Shown: one piece after another, positions 48,601-55,584 of the stretch
How positions within the stretch are numbered: the stretch's first letter is position 1
Layout: each line of letters opens with the position of its first letter
Assembly: GCA_047606825.1 (NCBI GenBank)
Contig: JASGDY010000093.1
Coordinates: forward strand, 33,577-97,576
Direction: 5' to 3'
Source of the DNA: Rhizosphaericola sp047606825
Lineage (GTDB): Bacteria > Bacteroidota > Bacteroidia > Chitinophagales > Chitinophagaceae
Length of the DNA: 64,000 nt
Notes under the pieces: model-generated
What the model saw: the letters and a program-made list of their open reading frames with translations, nothing else
Databases searched by the model: none
Told to the model about the DNA's origin: nothing
Made by a program: the position numbers and the translations under genes

Positions 48601-48977
48601 TTTTCCGCAAAGCGGTGCGCCGTTTCCTTGACGACGGCAAACGCCTCGGGCAATATGTCGTTGAGGATTTCCTCTATTTTGTTGTCGCGCTCCTTTTTCA
48701 GTTCGTCCACTTCGTGGTAGAGCGTGTCTTTTCTTTCGATTTCGTTTTCGGAGAGTTCTTCCGCCTCCTTCTTTTTGTCGGCGATTTGTCCGTCCAGGTC
48801 TGTAAGGGCAGCAGCGATACGCTGTTTGAACGCAGCCGTTTTAGCCCTCAGCTCGTCATTGGACAAGGACTGGTACTGTTGATAAAAATCCTTGATTTTA
48901 TCGACAATGGGTATAATCTTCTTTACGTCTTTCTCGCTTTTGTTGCCACCGAGGAGCTTACTTAAGAAACCTAACAT
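45615..48977 (-). CDS. secA: Preprotein translocase ATPase SecA
   Basis: SecA drives post-translational protein export through SecYEG. The 1120-residue product is longer than E. coli SecA (901), mainly because of a charged helical N-terminal insertion (about residues 58-106) that moves Walker A (ATGEGKT) to about 193-199. Also seen are VNDYLARRDSEW, DEVDSVLIDDARTPL, the motif GRGTDIKLGPGV, QLRGRAGRQGDPGSS, and a C-terminal zinc-binding SEC-C motif (DPCPCGSGKKYKNCHG). The start at 48977 (MLGFLSKLLGG) matches family N-termini; the in-frame ATG at 49094 does not. A terminator follows. Confidence 0.97.
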   Translation of the reverse strand: MLGFLSKLLGGNKSEKDVKKIIPIVDKIKDFYQQYQSLSNDELRAKTAAFKQRIAAALTDLDGQIADKKKEAEELSENEIERKDTLYHEVDELKKERDNKIEEILNDILPEAFAVVKETAHRFAENETIASAATELDKTLATTKSYIHLDGDNVTYDNHWKAAGGEVTWNMVHYDVQLIGGVVLHEGKIAEMATGEGKTLVSTLPSYLNALAGEGVHLVTVNDYLARRDSEWNAPIFEWLGITVDCIDKHQPNTPQRRQAYLADITYGTNNEFGFDYLRDNMVQNPEEMVQRKHHFAMVDEVDSVLIDDARTPLIISGPVSRDTSTQQFFELRPRVEQLVEAQRRIVNQSLIEAKKLLADGKDDPKEGGLALYRAHRGLPKTGALIKFLSEPGNRQKLQKAENYYLADQQKEMKVVDEGLYFYIDEKNNSVELTDKGIATLTKAGEDPEFFVMPDIGTKLAKITENASLSPEEKLQEKEAVLNDYTAKTDRIHSVHQLLKAYTLFEKDNEYVVIEGQVKIVDEQTGRIMEGRRYSDGLHQALEAKENVKIEAASQTYATVTLQNYFRMYHKLAGMTGTAETEAAELWDIYKLDVVSIPTNISIQRNDEQDLIYKTKREKYGAVIDEIEKLRNEGRPVLVGTTSVEVSELLSRMLRQKQIQHNVLNAKQHAREAQIVTEAGQPGAITIATNMAGRGTDIKLGPGVKEAGGLAILGTERHESRRVDRQLRGRAGRQGDPGSSQFYVSLEDDLMRMFGSERIAKVMDFAGYKEGEVIQHSMITKSIERAQKKVEENNFGIRKRLLEYDDVMNKQRTVIYTKRNHALFGERLALDLDNAFYNVAEGVAATYKENNDYEGFKLDMIVSFGVDSQITKEQFSSASAQQLAQLAYEEGLAHFQKKKEELSAQVLPVFQNIAKTQNGQIQNVVVPFTDGKKGIQVLSNLQKTIETNGIELVRNLEKAITLAFIDDAWKEHLRAMDDLKHSVQTAYYEQKDPLVIYKQEAYMLFANLNAEINKDIVEFLSHVEIPGNEQPENDRPQPPMQTLQEGHIRKTDLSKTVSNKNEIDAAGMEYGANERDLLPEDLRQHAPKQMPITVEPKIGRNDPCPCGSGKKYKNCHGKEL

Positions 48978-49035
48978 GTCTTTAATTATCTCAACTTTTT
49001 TTAAAAAAATTTGGGGAAAACCCAGAAACAGGAAA

Positions 49036-49068
49036 CAAATATAATGCGTGCTTTGCTGTCTCGACAAA
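49036..49068 (-). promoter_or_regulatory. Likely secA promoter
   Basis: On the minus strand TTTG (49065-49068) and TATATTTG (49036-49043) are separated by 21 bases, close to the Bacteroidota consensus spacing. It lies 58 bases upstream of the secA start. Confidence 0.5.
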
Positions 49069-49228
49069 TTGGCAGTCCCGATATAAGCCGCCAAAGATAG
49101 CCAATGATTGAGTACAACGCAATAAAAGTTGTAAGCAGTCCGAAAAGACGGAGGACGGAAAGTCCGTGGAAATTAATTCATTGAATTTCTACTTTGGTCT
49201 TCCGGTCTTTCCGACTTTCCGTCTATAT

Positions 49229-49259
49229 TTTGACCTCAATAAAATAAATCGTAATTTTG
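49229..49259 (+). promoter_or_regulatory. Toxin-antitoxin promoter, apparently giving leaderless mRNA
   Basis: TTTG (49229-49232), exactly 19 bases, then TAATTTTG (49252-49259): a perfect TTTG-N19-TAnnTTTG match. The antitoxin ATG is at 49265, only 5 bases after the -7 box, so the transcription start should fall at or within a few bases of the start codon. Confidence 0.75.
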
Positions 49260-49264
49260 GAAAT

Positions 49265-49471
49265 ATGGAAACAATAACAGCCTATCCAAAAAGCAAGTCA
49301 CAAACCGAAGCTTTGAAAGCCTTTGCTAAAGCTTTGAAAATCAAAATCGTGGAACAAAAAGACGCGCAGTCGCCTTATGACCCGGAATTTGTAGCGAAAA
49401 TTAGAGAAAGTGAACAACAAATCAGGGAGGGAAAGTTCACAGCAATAAGGACTGGAGACCTATGGAAATAA
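49265..49471 (+). CDS. Antitoxin, DUF2683 type, partner of YoeB
   Basis: The 68-residue product METITAYPKSKSQTEALKAF (first part) has the form of the DUF2683 antitoxins of Bacteroidota: an N-terminal segment like ITAYPKSKxQ, a helix, then an acidic patch and a C-terminal IRTGDLWK tail. It would neutralise the YoeB toxin and autoregulate the operon. The stop overlaps the toxin start by 10 bases, typical of coupled translation. The in-frame ATG at 49166 lies upstream of the promoter and is not used. Confidence 0.85.
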   Translation: METITAYPKSKSQTEALKAFAKALKIKIVEQKDAQSPYDPEFVAKIRESEQQIREGKFTAIRTGDLWK

Positions 49472-49725
49472 TCTATTCTCCAAAAGCCATTGAGGACAGA
49501 GCTTTTTGGAAAAAATCTGGTAACAAATCTATTCAAAAGAAAATATCAGAATTGCTGGATGACATAGAGTTGCACCCATTTACCGGCATCGGGCAACCCG
49601 AAGCACTTAAACATGAACTGTCGGGAAAATGGTCAAGGCGCATCAACAAAGAACACCGACTTGTCTATGAAATCGACGAAATAAACGACTATGTTTTCAT
49701 CCATTCTCTTAAAGGACATTATTAA
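49462..49725 (+). CDS. yoeB: YoeB/Txe-family mRNA interferase toxin
   Basis: A ribosome-dependent endoribonuclease toxin. The 87-residue product aligns along its length with E. coli YoeB: GxGQPEALKHELSG holds the catalytic Glu, WSRRINKEHRLVYEI the conserved Arg, and the C-terminus SLKGHY the conserved His-Tyr pair. All key residues are intact, so it is probably active. It overlaps the antitoxin gene by 10 bases. The pair lies between secA and atpG, two essential genes. Confidence 0.94.
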   Translation: MEIIYSPKAIEDRAFWKKSGNKSIQKKISELLDDIELHPFTGIGQPEALKHELSGKWSRRINKEHRLVYEIDEINDYVFIHSLKGHY

Positions 49726-49907
49726 ACGCTTCCATTTCGTCTCCGCACAGCAAACCTAAAAACATTTAACCCTCCACTCTCCGCTTTCAACTACGAAGTC
49801 TTCCCGTCTAAATTCTAAAATTTCTCTCCTACATTGGCGTTAATGGTTTATTTTTGCGCACAAAACAAACGTAGCTCCCCGTCAGGGGAATAAAACCGAT
49901 ACACAAT

Positions 49908-50795
49908 ATGCCCGGACAATTACAGGAAGTGCGCACCCGCATCAAATCCGTACAGTCGTCCCAACAGATGACGAAGGCCATGAAAATGGTTAGTGCCGCC
50001 AAGCTGCGCCGCGCGCAGGACGCCATTTTACAGATGCGTCCTTATGCCGTCAAGTTGCAGGAAATGCTGAGCAACATCATCGCCAGCCTACAAGGCGACG
50101 CGTCCATCTCGCTCGGCGAAGAAAGACCCGTCGAAAAAGTCCTGCTCATCGTGATTACCAGCGACAGAGGCCTTGCCGGCGGTTACAATTCCAACCTGGT
50201 CAAACTGGCCAAGGAAGTCATCGCCACCAAATATGCCGGACAGAACACCAAAGGCAACGTCACCATTTGGAACATCGGTAAAAAAGGTTACGAAGCGTTG
50301 ACCAACACAGGCTACAATACCAGCGATACCTACAAGGACTTGTTAATCAATATCAGCTTTGACAAGGTGCAGGAAGCGGCGCAAGCCGCCGTAACAGCCT
50401 TTGTCAACAAGGAATACGACCGCGTAGAAATCATCTACAGCCAGTTCAAGAACGCAGCAACATTGCTCCAAACAAACGAAGTGTTCCTCCCGATTCCCAA
50501 AATCGAGGCGAAAGAAAAAGTAAACGACAGTAAAATCGATTTCATATTCGAACCGTCCAAGGAAGAACTCATCGCGACATTGGTTCCCAAAATCCTCAAC
50601 ACGCAGTTGTACAAAGCAGTTTTGGATGCCAACGCCAGCGAACACGGCGCGCGCATGACCGCCATGGACAAGGCCAGCAACAACGCCGGCGAAATCCTCA
50701 AACACCTTAAAATTACCTATAACCGTGCTCGCCAGGCTGCCATCACAACCGAACTGACCGAGATTGTCAGCGGCGCAGCGGCATTGGAAGGATAG
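49908..50795 (+). CDS. atpG: F0F1 ATP synthase gamma subunit
   Basis: The rotating central stalk of ATP synthase. The 295-residue product has the N-terminal helix (MPGQLQEVRTRIKSVQSSQQ, with TKAMKMVSAAKLRRAQ next), a central Rossmann-like domain (ITSDRGLAGGYNSNL) and the C-terminal helix AMDKASNNAGEILKHLKITY and following RQAAITTELTEIVSGA. The length is normal. The other ATP synthase genes are not adjacent: a toxin-antitoxin pair lies upstream and a lipoprotein gene downstream. A -7-like box TATTTTTG is at 49849-49856. Confidence 0.96.
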   Translation: MPGQLQEVRTRIKSVQSSQQMTKAMKMVSAAKLRRAQDAILQMRPYAVKLQEMLSNIIASLQGDASISLGEERPVEKVLLIVITSDRGLAGGYNSNLVKLAKEVIATKYAGQNTKGNVTIWNIGKKGYEALTNTGYNTSDTYKDLLINISFDKVQEAAQAAVTAFVNKEYDRVEIIYSQFKNAATLLQTNEVFLPIPKIEAKEKVNDSKIDFIFEPSKEELIATLVPKILNTQLYKAVLDANASEHGARMTAMDKASNNAGEILKHLKITYNRARQAAITTELTEIVSGAAALEG

Positions 50796-50865
50796 TTTTT
50801 GGGGCGTAAGGTTTAATGAGGTTGTTCCAAGTTACAGGTTATTAGTTTCAGGTTTTTCATATTTT

Positions 50866-50906
50866 AAACAACGTATTGGACAGGTTTCAATACGTTGTTT
50901 GTTTTT
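50866..50906 (+). terminator. Rho-independent terminator of atpG
   Basis: A perfect 13-bp stem AAACAACGTATTG (50866-50878) / CAATACGTTGTTT (50888-50900) with a 9-base loop, followed by GTTTTTA. Confidence 0.85.
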
Positions 50907-51041
50907 ATATACTATTGACCCCTAATCCACTCTTGCAAAATACAGCACCTCTCTTTGCGCCTTTGTTTTCTTTGCGTGAAAAATTCTAAATTCTCTTCTG
51001 CCAAAAAGTCATACATTAGCAAAAAAGCCAATCATTCCAAC

Positions 51042-51881
51042 ATGACAAAAAAGTACGGCATCCTTTTTATCCTATTACTCCTCCTCACGGCCTGCAACAG
51101 CATCCAACCATTGCAAACCGTGATTTCCAGTCCGCAACCCAAGTTGTCCGACCAAGAATATATTGCCGTCATCCTACCGCACGACACCGCCAAAATACCC
51201 GAAAACTATATCGTCGGCCATGTAACCACACCCCAAAAAGGCAAATCCGCCATCGACGGTTTTGACAACATCATGCACGCTTACGACTCCATCGCCCAAC
51301 GTTACGGAGCCAACCTCATACGTATTTTACATATACGCTACGCAACCAACCTAAAAGAATCTGACAAGGTGGCGGCATTGTTGTACCGCGTCCCGGACAT
51401 CCGCCAATATGAAAAGAAAATATTTTGGAATGGCCGCCGCAAACTCGTTTGGGACGATTTTAAGGGAAGCATTCCAGACACGTTGCAAGGAGACACTTAT
51501 AGTTCGTATGCCCATATCGGGATACAGCACCGTTCCAATGCTGCCTTTTTGGTCGGCACAGACCGATTTTTTGTAACATCGTCCTTTGACTGCGACAAAA
51601 GCTGGTTTAGGCCTTACGCCTACTACCAGACCAGCTACCTCGATTTCCAGCAAGGCCTGTTTGACCTGACGGAACTCTACGCCCGAAAAATGCGCCAGAA
51701 GTTGACAGCCAAAAACATCAAGGAAAAAGACAAAGCTGCGTTCACCGAAAACATCGACAAGGAACTCGGACAGCAATACCGCGACGCCGAGAACCAATAT
51801 GTCATGGACACGAAAGCAGGCACCAACAAAGAAGCGATACAACAATGGCACGATAAGATATGGAAGGAGCTGAGACAGTAA
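51042..51881 (+). CDS. Lipoprotein resembling DUF922 proteins without the His motif
   Basis: The 279-residue product has a lipoprotein signal (ILLLLLTACNS, Cys17), a mid region with IPENYIVGHVTTPQKGK, and a C-terminal half that matches the DUF922 pattern as I recall it: RKLVWDDFKGSIP, FDCDKSWFRP, and YLDFQQGLFDLTELYARKMR. Typical DUF922 proteins carry HEQGHFDI at the last block, read as a metal-binding site; here both His are replaced (DFQQGLFDL). It may thus be an inactive or re-purposed relative. The start at 51042 begins the lipoprotein signal. It is not clearly part of an operon. Confidence 0.65.
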   Translation: MTKKYGILFILLLLLTACNSIQPLQTVISSPQPKLSDQEYIAVILPHDTAKIPENYIVGHVTTPQKGKSAIDGFDNIMHAYDSIAQRYGANLIRILHIRYATNLKESDKVAALLYRVPDIRQYEKKIFWNGRRKLVWDDFKGSIPDTLQGDTYSSYAHIGIQHRSNAAFLVGTDRFFVTSSFDCDKSWFRPYAYYQTSYLDFQQGLFDLTELYARKMRQKLTAKNIKEKDKAAFTENIDKELGQQYRDAENQYVMDTKAGTNKEAIQQWHDKIWKELRQ

Positions 51882-51942
51882 AAGACGGAAAGACCGAAAG
51901 TCGGTTGTGGGAACATCGGCAATTGCATCAATAGCGGTGCAG

Positions 51943-52545
51943 CTACAACTCCTTCAACCTAAAATCTTTCCAGCGGACTTTGATGCCACCGCCGTCATGG
52001 ATTTGCAAGGCGATAAAGCCATTGCCAGCACCGATTTTTTCATCTTTGAGACGTACCATTTCATGCCCATTGAGCCAGGTTGTCACTTCGTCGCCGACGA
52101 CGCGGATGCGCATCGTGTTCCACTGCCCCTCCTTCAATATACTTTCGTCTTCTGGCTTGGGCTTGACCAGCCAGCCACGACCATACGACTCGTAGATACC
52201 CGCCGTATAAAGGTTTTTGGGCGCGACTTCGACCTGCCAACCGCTAATCTTCACACCTTCGATACCGGAACGGAAAAACACACCGCTGTTGCCGTTGGCT
52301 TCCTGTTTGAACTGTAAGGTCAAGTCAAAGTCCTTATAGTTTTTATCCGTAGAAAGGTAGCCGTACTGTTTGTCTGGTCCACTTTCACAAACGAGTTCGC
52401 CTTTATCCACGTACCATTTTTCGGTGCCGTGTATTGTCCAGCCCGTCAAGTCTTTTCCGTTGAACAGAGAAACGGTTTTTTTCTTTTGCGCGTAGCTGTG
52501 ATACAAACAGAATACCGCAGTTGCCAACAATACTATTTTTTTCAT
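51943..52545 (-). CDS. DUF1080 / 3-keto-disaccharide hydrolase domain protein, short form
   Basis: DUF1080 proteins have a concanavalin-like beta-sandwich, and characterised members hydrolyse glycosides whose sugar has been oxidised at C3. The 200-residue product has a signal peptide (MKKIVLLATAVFCLYHSYAQ) and family blocks SLFNGKDLTGWTIHG, GYLSTDKNYKDFDLTLQFK, NGNSGVFFRSG, GWQVEV and GNGFIALQIHDGGGIKVRWK. It is the last gene of the minus-strand sugar-oxidation cluster, separated from the larger DUF1080 gene by a terminator at 52561-52599, so it may have its own promoter. Confidence 0.9.
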   Translation of the reverse strand: MKKIVLLATAVFCLYHSYAQKKKTVSLFNGKDLTGWTIHGTEKWYVDKGELVCESGPDKQYGYLSTDKNYKDFDLTLQFKQEANGNSGVFFRSGIEGVKISGWQVEVAPKNLYTAGIYESYGRGWLVKPKPEDESILKEGQWNTMRIRVVGDEVTTWLNGHEMVRLKDEKIGAGNGFIALQIHDGGGIKVRWKDFRLKEL

Positions 52546-52560
52546 AAACAAGGATTAAAA

Positions 52561-52599
52561 AAAGATTCCCCAATATAGTTCATATCGGGGAATCTTTTA
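52561..52599 (-). terminator. Terminator between the two DUF1080 genes
   Basis: A perfect 12-bp stem AAAAGATTCCCC (52561-52572) / GGGGAATCTTTT (52588-52599) with a 15-base loop. Read on the minus strand it ends in a run of seven T. Confidence 0.8.
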
Positions 52600-52619
52600 C
52601 TTAACAGAAACGATAAATT

Positions 52620-53399
52620 TTACTGCTCACGCACCCAGATATTCCTGAAGCTGATTGGTTCGCTTTTGTCGCCATGTGCCTGCAACTTGATAGGGGCCGC
52701 GCCGTGCTTGATGGAATAGGACGGTTTGCCGATATATTGCGTAGGGCCGAGAGGTTCGGTATTGTTCTGCACCAGTATGCCATTGAGGTACACGGTTACT
52801 TTTGCCGGGCTTTTGAGCGAGCCGTCTTCATTGAAAACAGGGGCTTTCCAAGCAATGTCGTAAGCTTGCCATTCGCCCGGCTTCAATGTCGGGTTGCAGA
52901 GGGGCGGGAACTGTTTGTAGATACTGCCTGCCATACCGTTGACATACGTTTTGTTGTCATAGGAATCCAGCACTTGCAGTTCATAGCCTGGGTCACCTTT
53001 TCCCAAGGACGCAAGGAAAATACCGCTGTTGCCTCTCGCCTGCCCTGTCCCCGTAATGTCTTTCGGGATGCGCCATTCGATATGCAGCTGGTAGTTGGTG
53101 AAACTTCTTTTGGTTTCGATGTTGCCCGCTTTTTTGTTGACGGTAAGGATGCCACCTTTGACTGTCCAGTCCGCAGGTTTGTCGCGGTCGGCATTGGAAA
53201 CCCATTCGTCCAAATTTTTCCCGTCAAACAAAATGGTGGCATCGGACGGCGGCGGTGCATAAAATATTTTGGACGGTGTCACTTTCGGAGGTTCGGGACT
53301 CCATACTTCCGTGTCTTCTGGTTTGGCATTCTGTGCATGGACATTAAGCATTCCGAAAGACAAACCGACGAGCAGCAAACGATGATATTTTCTGTACAT
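52620..53399 (-). CDS. DUF1080 / 3-keto-disaccharide hydrolase domain protein, long form
   Basis: The 259-residue exported product (signal peptide ending LNVHAQ) has the DUF1080 blocks ATILFDGKNLDEWVSN, GILTVNKKAGNIETKRSF, NYQLHIEWRIP, RGNSGIFLAS, YELQVLDSYDNKTYVNG, GEWQAYDIAWKAP and ISFRNIWVRE. The insert YVNGMAGSIYKQFPPLCNPT is a common subfamily feature. It likely acts in the periplasm on 3-keto-glycosides made by the dehydrogenases encoded upstream. A repeat element (53487-53562) lies upstream, before the next gene. Confidence 0.92.
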   Translation of the reverse strand: MYRKYHRLLLVGLSFGMLNVHAQNAKPEDTEVWSPEPPKVTPSKIFYAPPPSDATILFDGKNLDEWVSNADRDKPADWTVKGGILTVNKKAGNIETKRSFTNYQLHIEWRIPKDITGTGQARGNSGIFLASLGKGDPGYELQVLDSYDNKTYVNGMAGSIYKQFPPLCNPTLKPGEWQAYDIAWKAPVFNEDGSLKSPAKVTVYLNGILVQNNTEPLGPTQYIGKPSYSIKHGAAPIKLQAHGDKSEPISFRNIWVREQ

Positions 53400-53486
53400 A
53401 GTTGAAATTGTGAATTGTTATTTTGAGTTAAATAAATATGCTCGATGTTCTTTGGTTATGAAAACGTAACTAAACTATGAAAACGT

Positions 53487-53562
53487 TTACCGTCATTCTC
53501 GCGTAGGCGGGAATCTGATATATGGTAGCAGGAGATTCCTGCCTACGCGGGAATGACGGTAA
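53487..53562. repeat. dRS3-like intergenic inverted repeat, copy 1
   Basis: Arms 53487-53516 and 53533-53562 are inverted repeats with 28 of 30 matches and contain CGTCATTC-CGCG/CGCGGGAATGACG. A second copy lies at 58236-58327. The form ATTCCCn8GGGAAT resembles dRS3/REP-type repeats. Confidence 0.8.
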
Positions 53563-53623
53563 GGTGTTCATTTTCTTCCTTGCATATTTTTATCCAACTG
53601 GAATATAATAACCAAAAAGGTTT

Positions 53624-54499
53624 TTACTTCTTCTTCAACAGCGCCGTCAGAGCCTTAGCACTTTCCGTCACGCTCTCAAACGCCGGAATGGAAAAGTTTT
53701 CCTGTTCGACGATATAATATTCGATACCTGCCTGTTTGGCGTGGCTGAATATTTTTGCAAAGTCGATGCTACCTTTTCCGACCTCGGTTGTTAAGTGGCT
53801 GTCTTGTTTGTCCATGTCCTTGACATGTACAAGTTTGAATCGACCGGGATATTTTTCAAACCACTGGATGGGGTCTTGTCCGGCGCGGACGGCCCAATAT
53901 AAATCCAGTTCCAAGTCCAGATGTTTGGGATTGGAGTTTTGCAACAGTTTTTCGTAGAACATCACGCCGTCCACTTTTTCAAATTCAAAACTGTGGCTGT
54001 GGTATGCCATTTTCAATCCAGCGGCGGCAACCCTTTCCGCAGCAATATTAAAGTTGGCAACCAACTTGTCAATGTCTGTGGCGGTTTTGCGCAAACTGTC
54101 ACCTATATAGGGAACCGTTACATATTTCTGTCCCAAAACCTTTGCCGCACCAATGGCAGCATCCACGTCGTCAAAACTACCCGTCTTAAAAAAATGGTCG
54201 ATACCATAATGGCCGCTCCAAGTACGTAAACCATACTTTTTCATCAACGCGCCAAAATCCGCCACCGACAAGTCAAAATACTGCCCTTTGGCAAAGCCGA
54301 ACGTCTCGATATAGTTGTAACCCGCTTTGGCGATACCTGCAATGACCGTCTCGATTCCTTTGGAAATCTCGTCCCGCAACGTGTATAACTGAATGCCTAT
54401 GGGCGTTTGCTTCCGTCTTGCAAACAATACATCGGGCGATGCTGCGACAACTGCGCCCAATAGCCCCGCCTGTTTTAAAAATTGCCTTCTTGAGTTCAT
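53624..54499 (-). CDS. TIM-barrel sugar isomerase/epimerase, Tat-exported
   Basis: The 291-residue product begins with a twin-arginine signal (MNSRRQFLKQAGLLGAVVA) and is an AP-endonuclease-2-like TIM barrel (xylose-isomerase-like). Metal-site blocks include MAYHSHSFEFE, LDLELDLYWAVRAGQDP, KLVHVKDMD and EYYIVEQENF. It starts IGIQLYTLRDEI, typical of the Bacteroidota sugar phosphate isomerase/epimerase group. Export and its place in the cluster suggest it acts on free or keto sugars in the periplasm, but the reaction is not known. The start codon one residue pair upstream (54505) is less likely because it separates the Tat motif from the N-terminus. Confidence 0.88.
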   Translation of the reverse strand: MNSRRQFLKQAGLLGAVVAASPDVLFARRKQTPIGIQLYTLRDEISKGIETVIAGIAKAGYNYIETFGFAKGQYFDLSVADFGALMKKYGLRTWSGHYGIDHFFKTGSFDDVDAAIGAAKVLGQKYVTVPYIGDSLRKTATDIDKLVANFNIAAERVAAAGLKMAYHSHSFEFEKVDGVMFYEKLLQNSNPKHLDLELDLYWAVRAGQDPIQWFEKYPGRFKLVHVKDMDKQDSHLTTEVGKGSIDFAKIFSHAKQAGIEYYIVEQENFSIPAFESVTESAKALTALLKKK

Positions 54500-54669
54500 A
54501 TACAAGATTTATGAATTATGAATTATGATTTGTGATTTTTTATAATAGAATGTGATGGTTGTTCTTTCATTGGAGTTGTTTAGGCTATTAATTTTTTGCC
54601 AAATAACGGTATTTTAATGCGATATTGCTTTGCTCGCAATGACATAGAATCTTTGAGGTTTTTCATTAC

Positions 54670-54693
54670 CAAATCATCAAATTATCAAATTAA
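54670..54693. repeat. Octamer tandem repeat at a gene 3' end
   Basis: Three 8-base units, CAAATCAT, CAAATTAT, CAAATTAA, overlapping the stop codon of the minus-strand gene at 54690. A related set of units is at 60343-60374. Confidence 0.6.
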
Positions 54694-55580
54694 ACATCGC
54701 ATATCTCCACGCACTTACGCAAAGACGCAAACTTGTCCTCACTCGCCGGAACAAATTCCTGCCCTACAAAACCTTTGTAGCCCGATGCGACGATGGCGCG
54801 CATCACGGCAGGATAATAGATTTCCTGCGTATCGTCAATCTCGTGCCTACCCGGAACGCCGCCCGTATGGTAATGCGCAATATAAGGATGGAAATCGCGT
54901 ATGTTCTGTATCAGGTCGCCTTCCATAATCTGCATGTGGTAAATATCATACAGCAACTTGAAGTTTTCGGAGCCTACTCTTTTGCAAAGTTCCGCGCCCC
55001 ACCAAGTGCGGTCACACTGGTAGTCTTTGTGGTCTTTTTTGCTGTTGAGCAGTTCCATGACCAATACGACTTTATGTTTTTCGGCGAGCGGCATGAGCTT
55101 CTGCAAACCTTCTGTACAGTTTTTCCATCCTTGCTCGTCGTCGATGCCACGGCGTGCGCCACTGAAACAAATCAAGTTGGTATAACCGTTTTTGGCGACA
55201 AGCGGAATCATTTCCGCATATTGCCTGATGAGTTTTTCGTGGAATTTTTTGTCGTTGAAACCGTCGTAAAGTCCAAGTTCCGCACCGTTGCACATCGGAG
55301 AGTTTAGACCATATTTCTGCAAGGTCGGCCATTCGTTCGGCCCGACGAGGTCAATACCTTTCAAGCCCATTTCCTTGGCGGTTTTACAGACCGTATCCAA
55401 ACCAAATTTCTCAAAAACCCACCAGGATACGGAATGGTTGATATTGCCTTTCAGTTGCATGGATTTCTTGTCTTTAGATGAACTTTGAGTATGGGCATGG
55501 GCATGGGAAAATCCGGTGGTCGCCAACGCGGCCGAGCCGACCAATACGTTTTTTATCGCGCTTCTTCTGTCTTGAGCCAT
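54690..55580 (-). CDS. Hydroxypyruvate isomerase-like TIM-barrel protein, Tat-exported
   Basis: The 296-residue product has a twin-arginine-type signal (AQDRRSAIKNVLVGSAALAT) and the TIM-barrel blocks of the hydroxypyruvate isomerase-like group: LVMELLNSKKDH with the metal Glu, LLYDIYHMQIMEGD, IAHYHTGGVPGRHE and GFVGQEFVP. These match the E-D-H-E metal set of that family. In this cluster the substrate is more likely a keto-sugar than hydroxypyruvate. The gene starts 4 bases after the stop of the transporter gene, so they are co-transcribed. A long upstream in-frame extension (to 55709) overlaps the transporter gene and is rejected. Confidence 0.9.
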   Translation of the reverse strand: MAQDRRSAIKNVLVGSAALATTGFSHAHAHTQSSSKDKKSMQLKGNINHSVSWWVFEKFGLDTVCKTAKEMGLKGIDLVGPNEWPTLQKYGLNSPMCNGAELGLYDGFNDKKFHEKLIRQYAEMIPLVAKNGYTNLICFSGARRGIDDEQGWKNCTEGLQKLMPLAEKHKVVLVMELLNSKKDHKDYQCDRTWWGAELCKRVGSENFKLLYDIYHMQIMEGDLIQNIRDFHPYIAHYHTGGVPGRHEIDDTQEIYYPAVMRAIVASGYKGFVGQEFVPASEDKFASLRKCVEICDV

Positions 55581-55584
55581 GATT

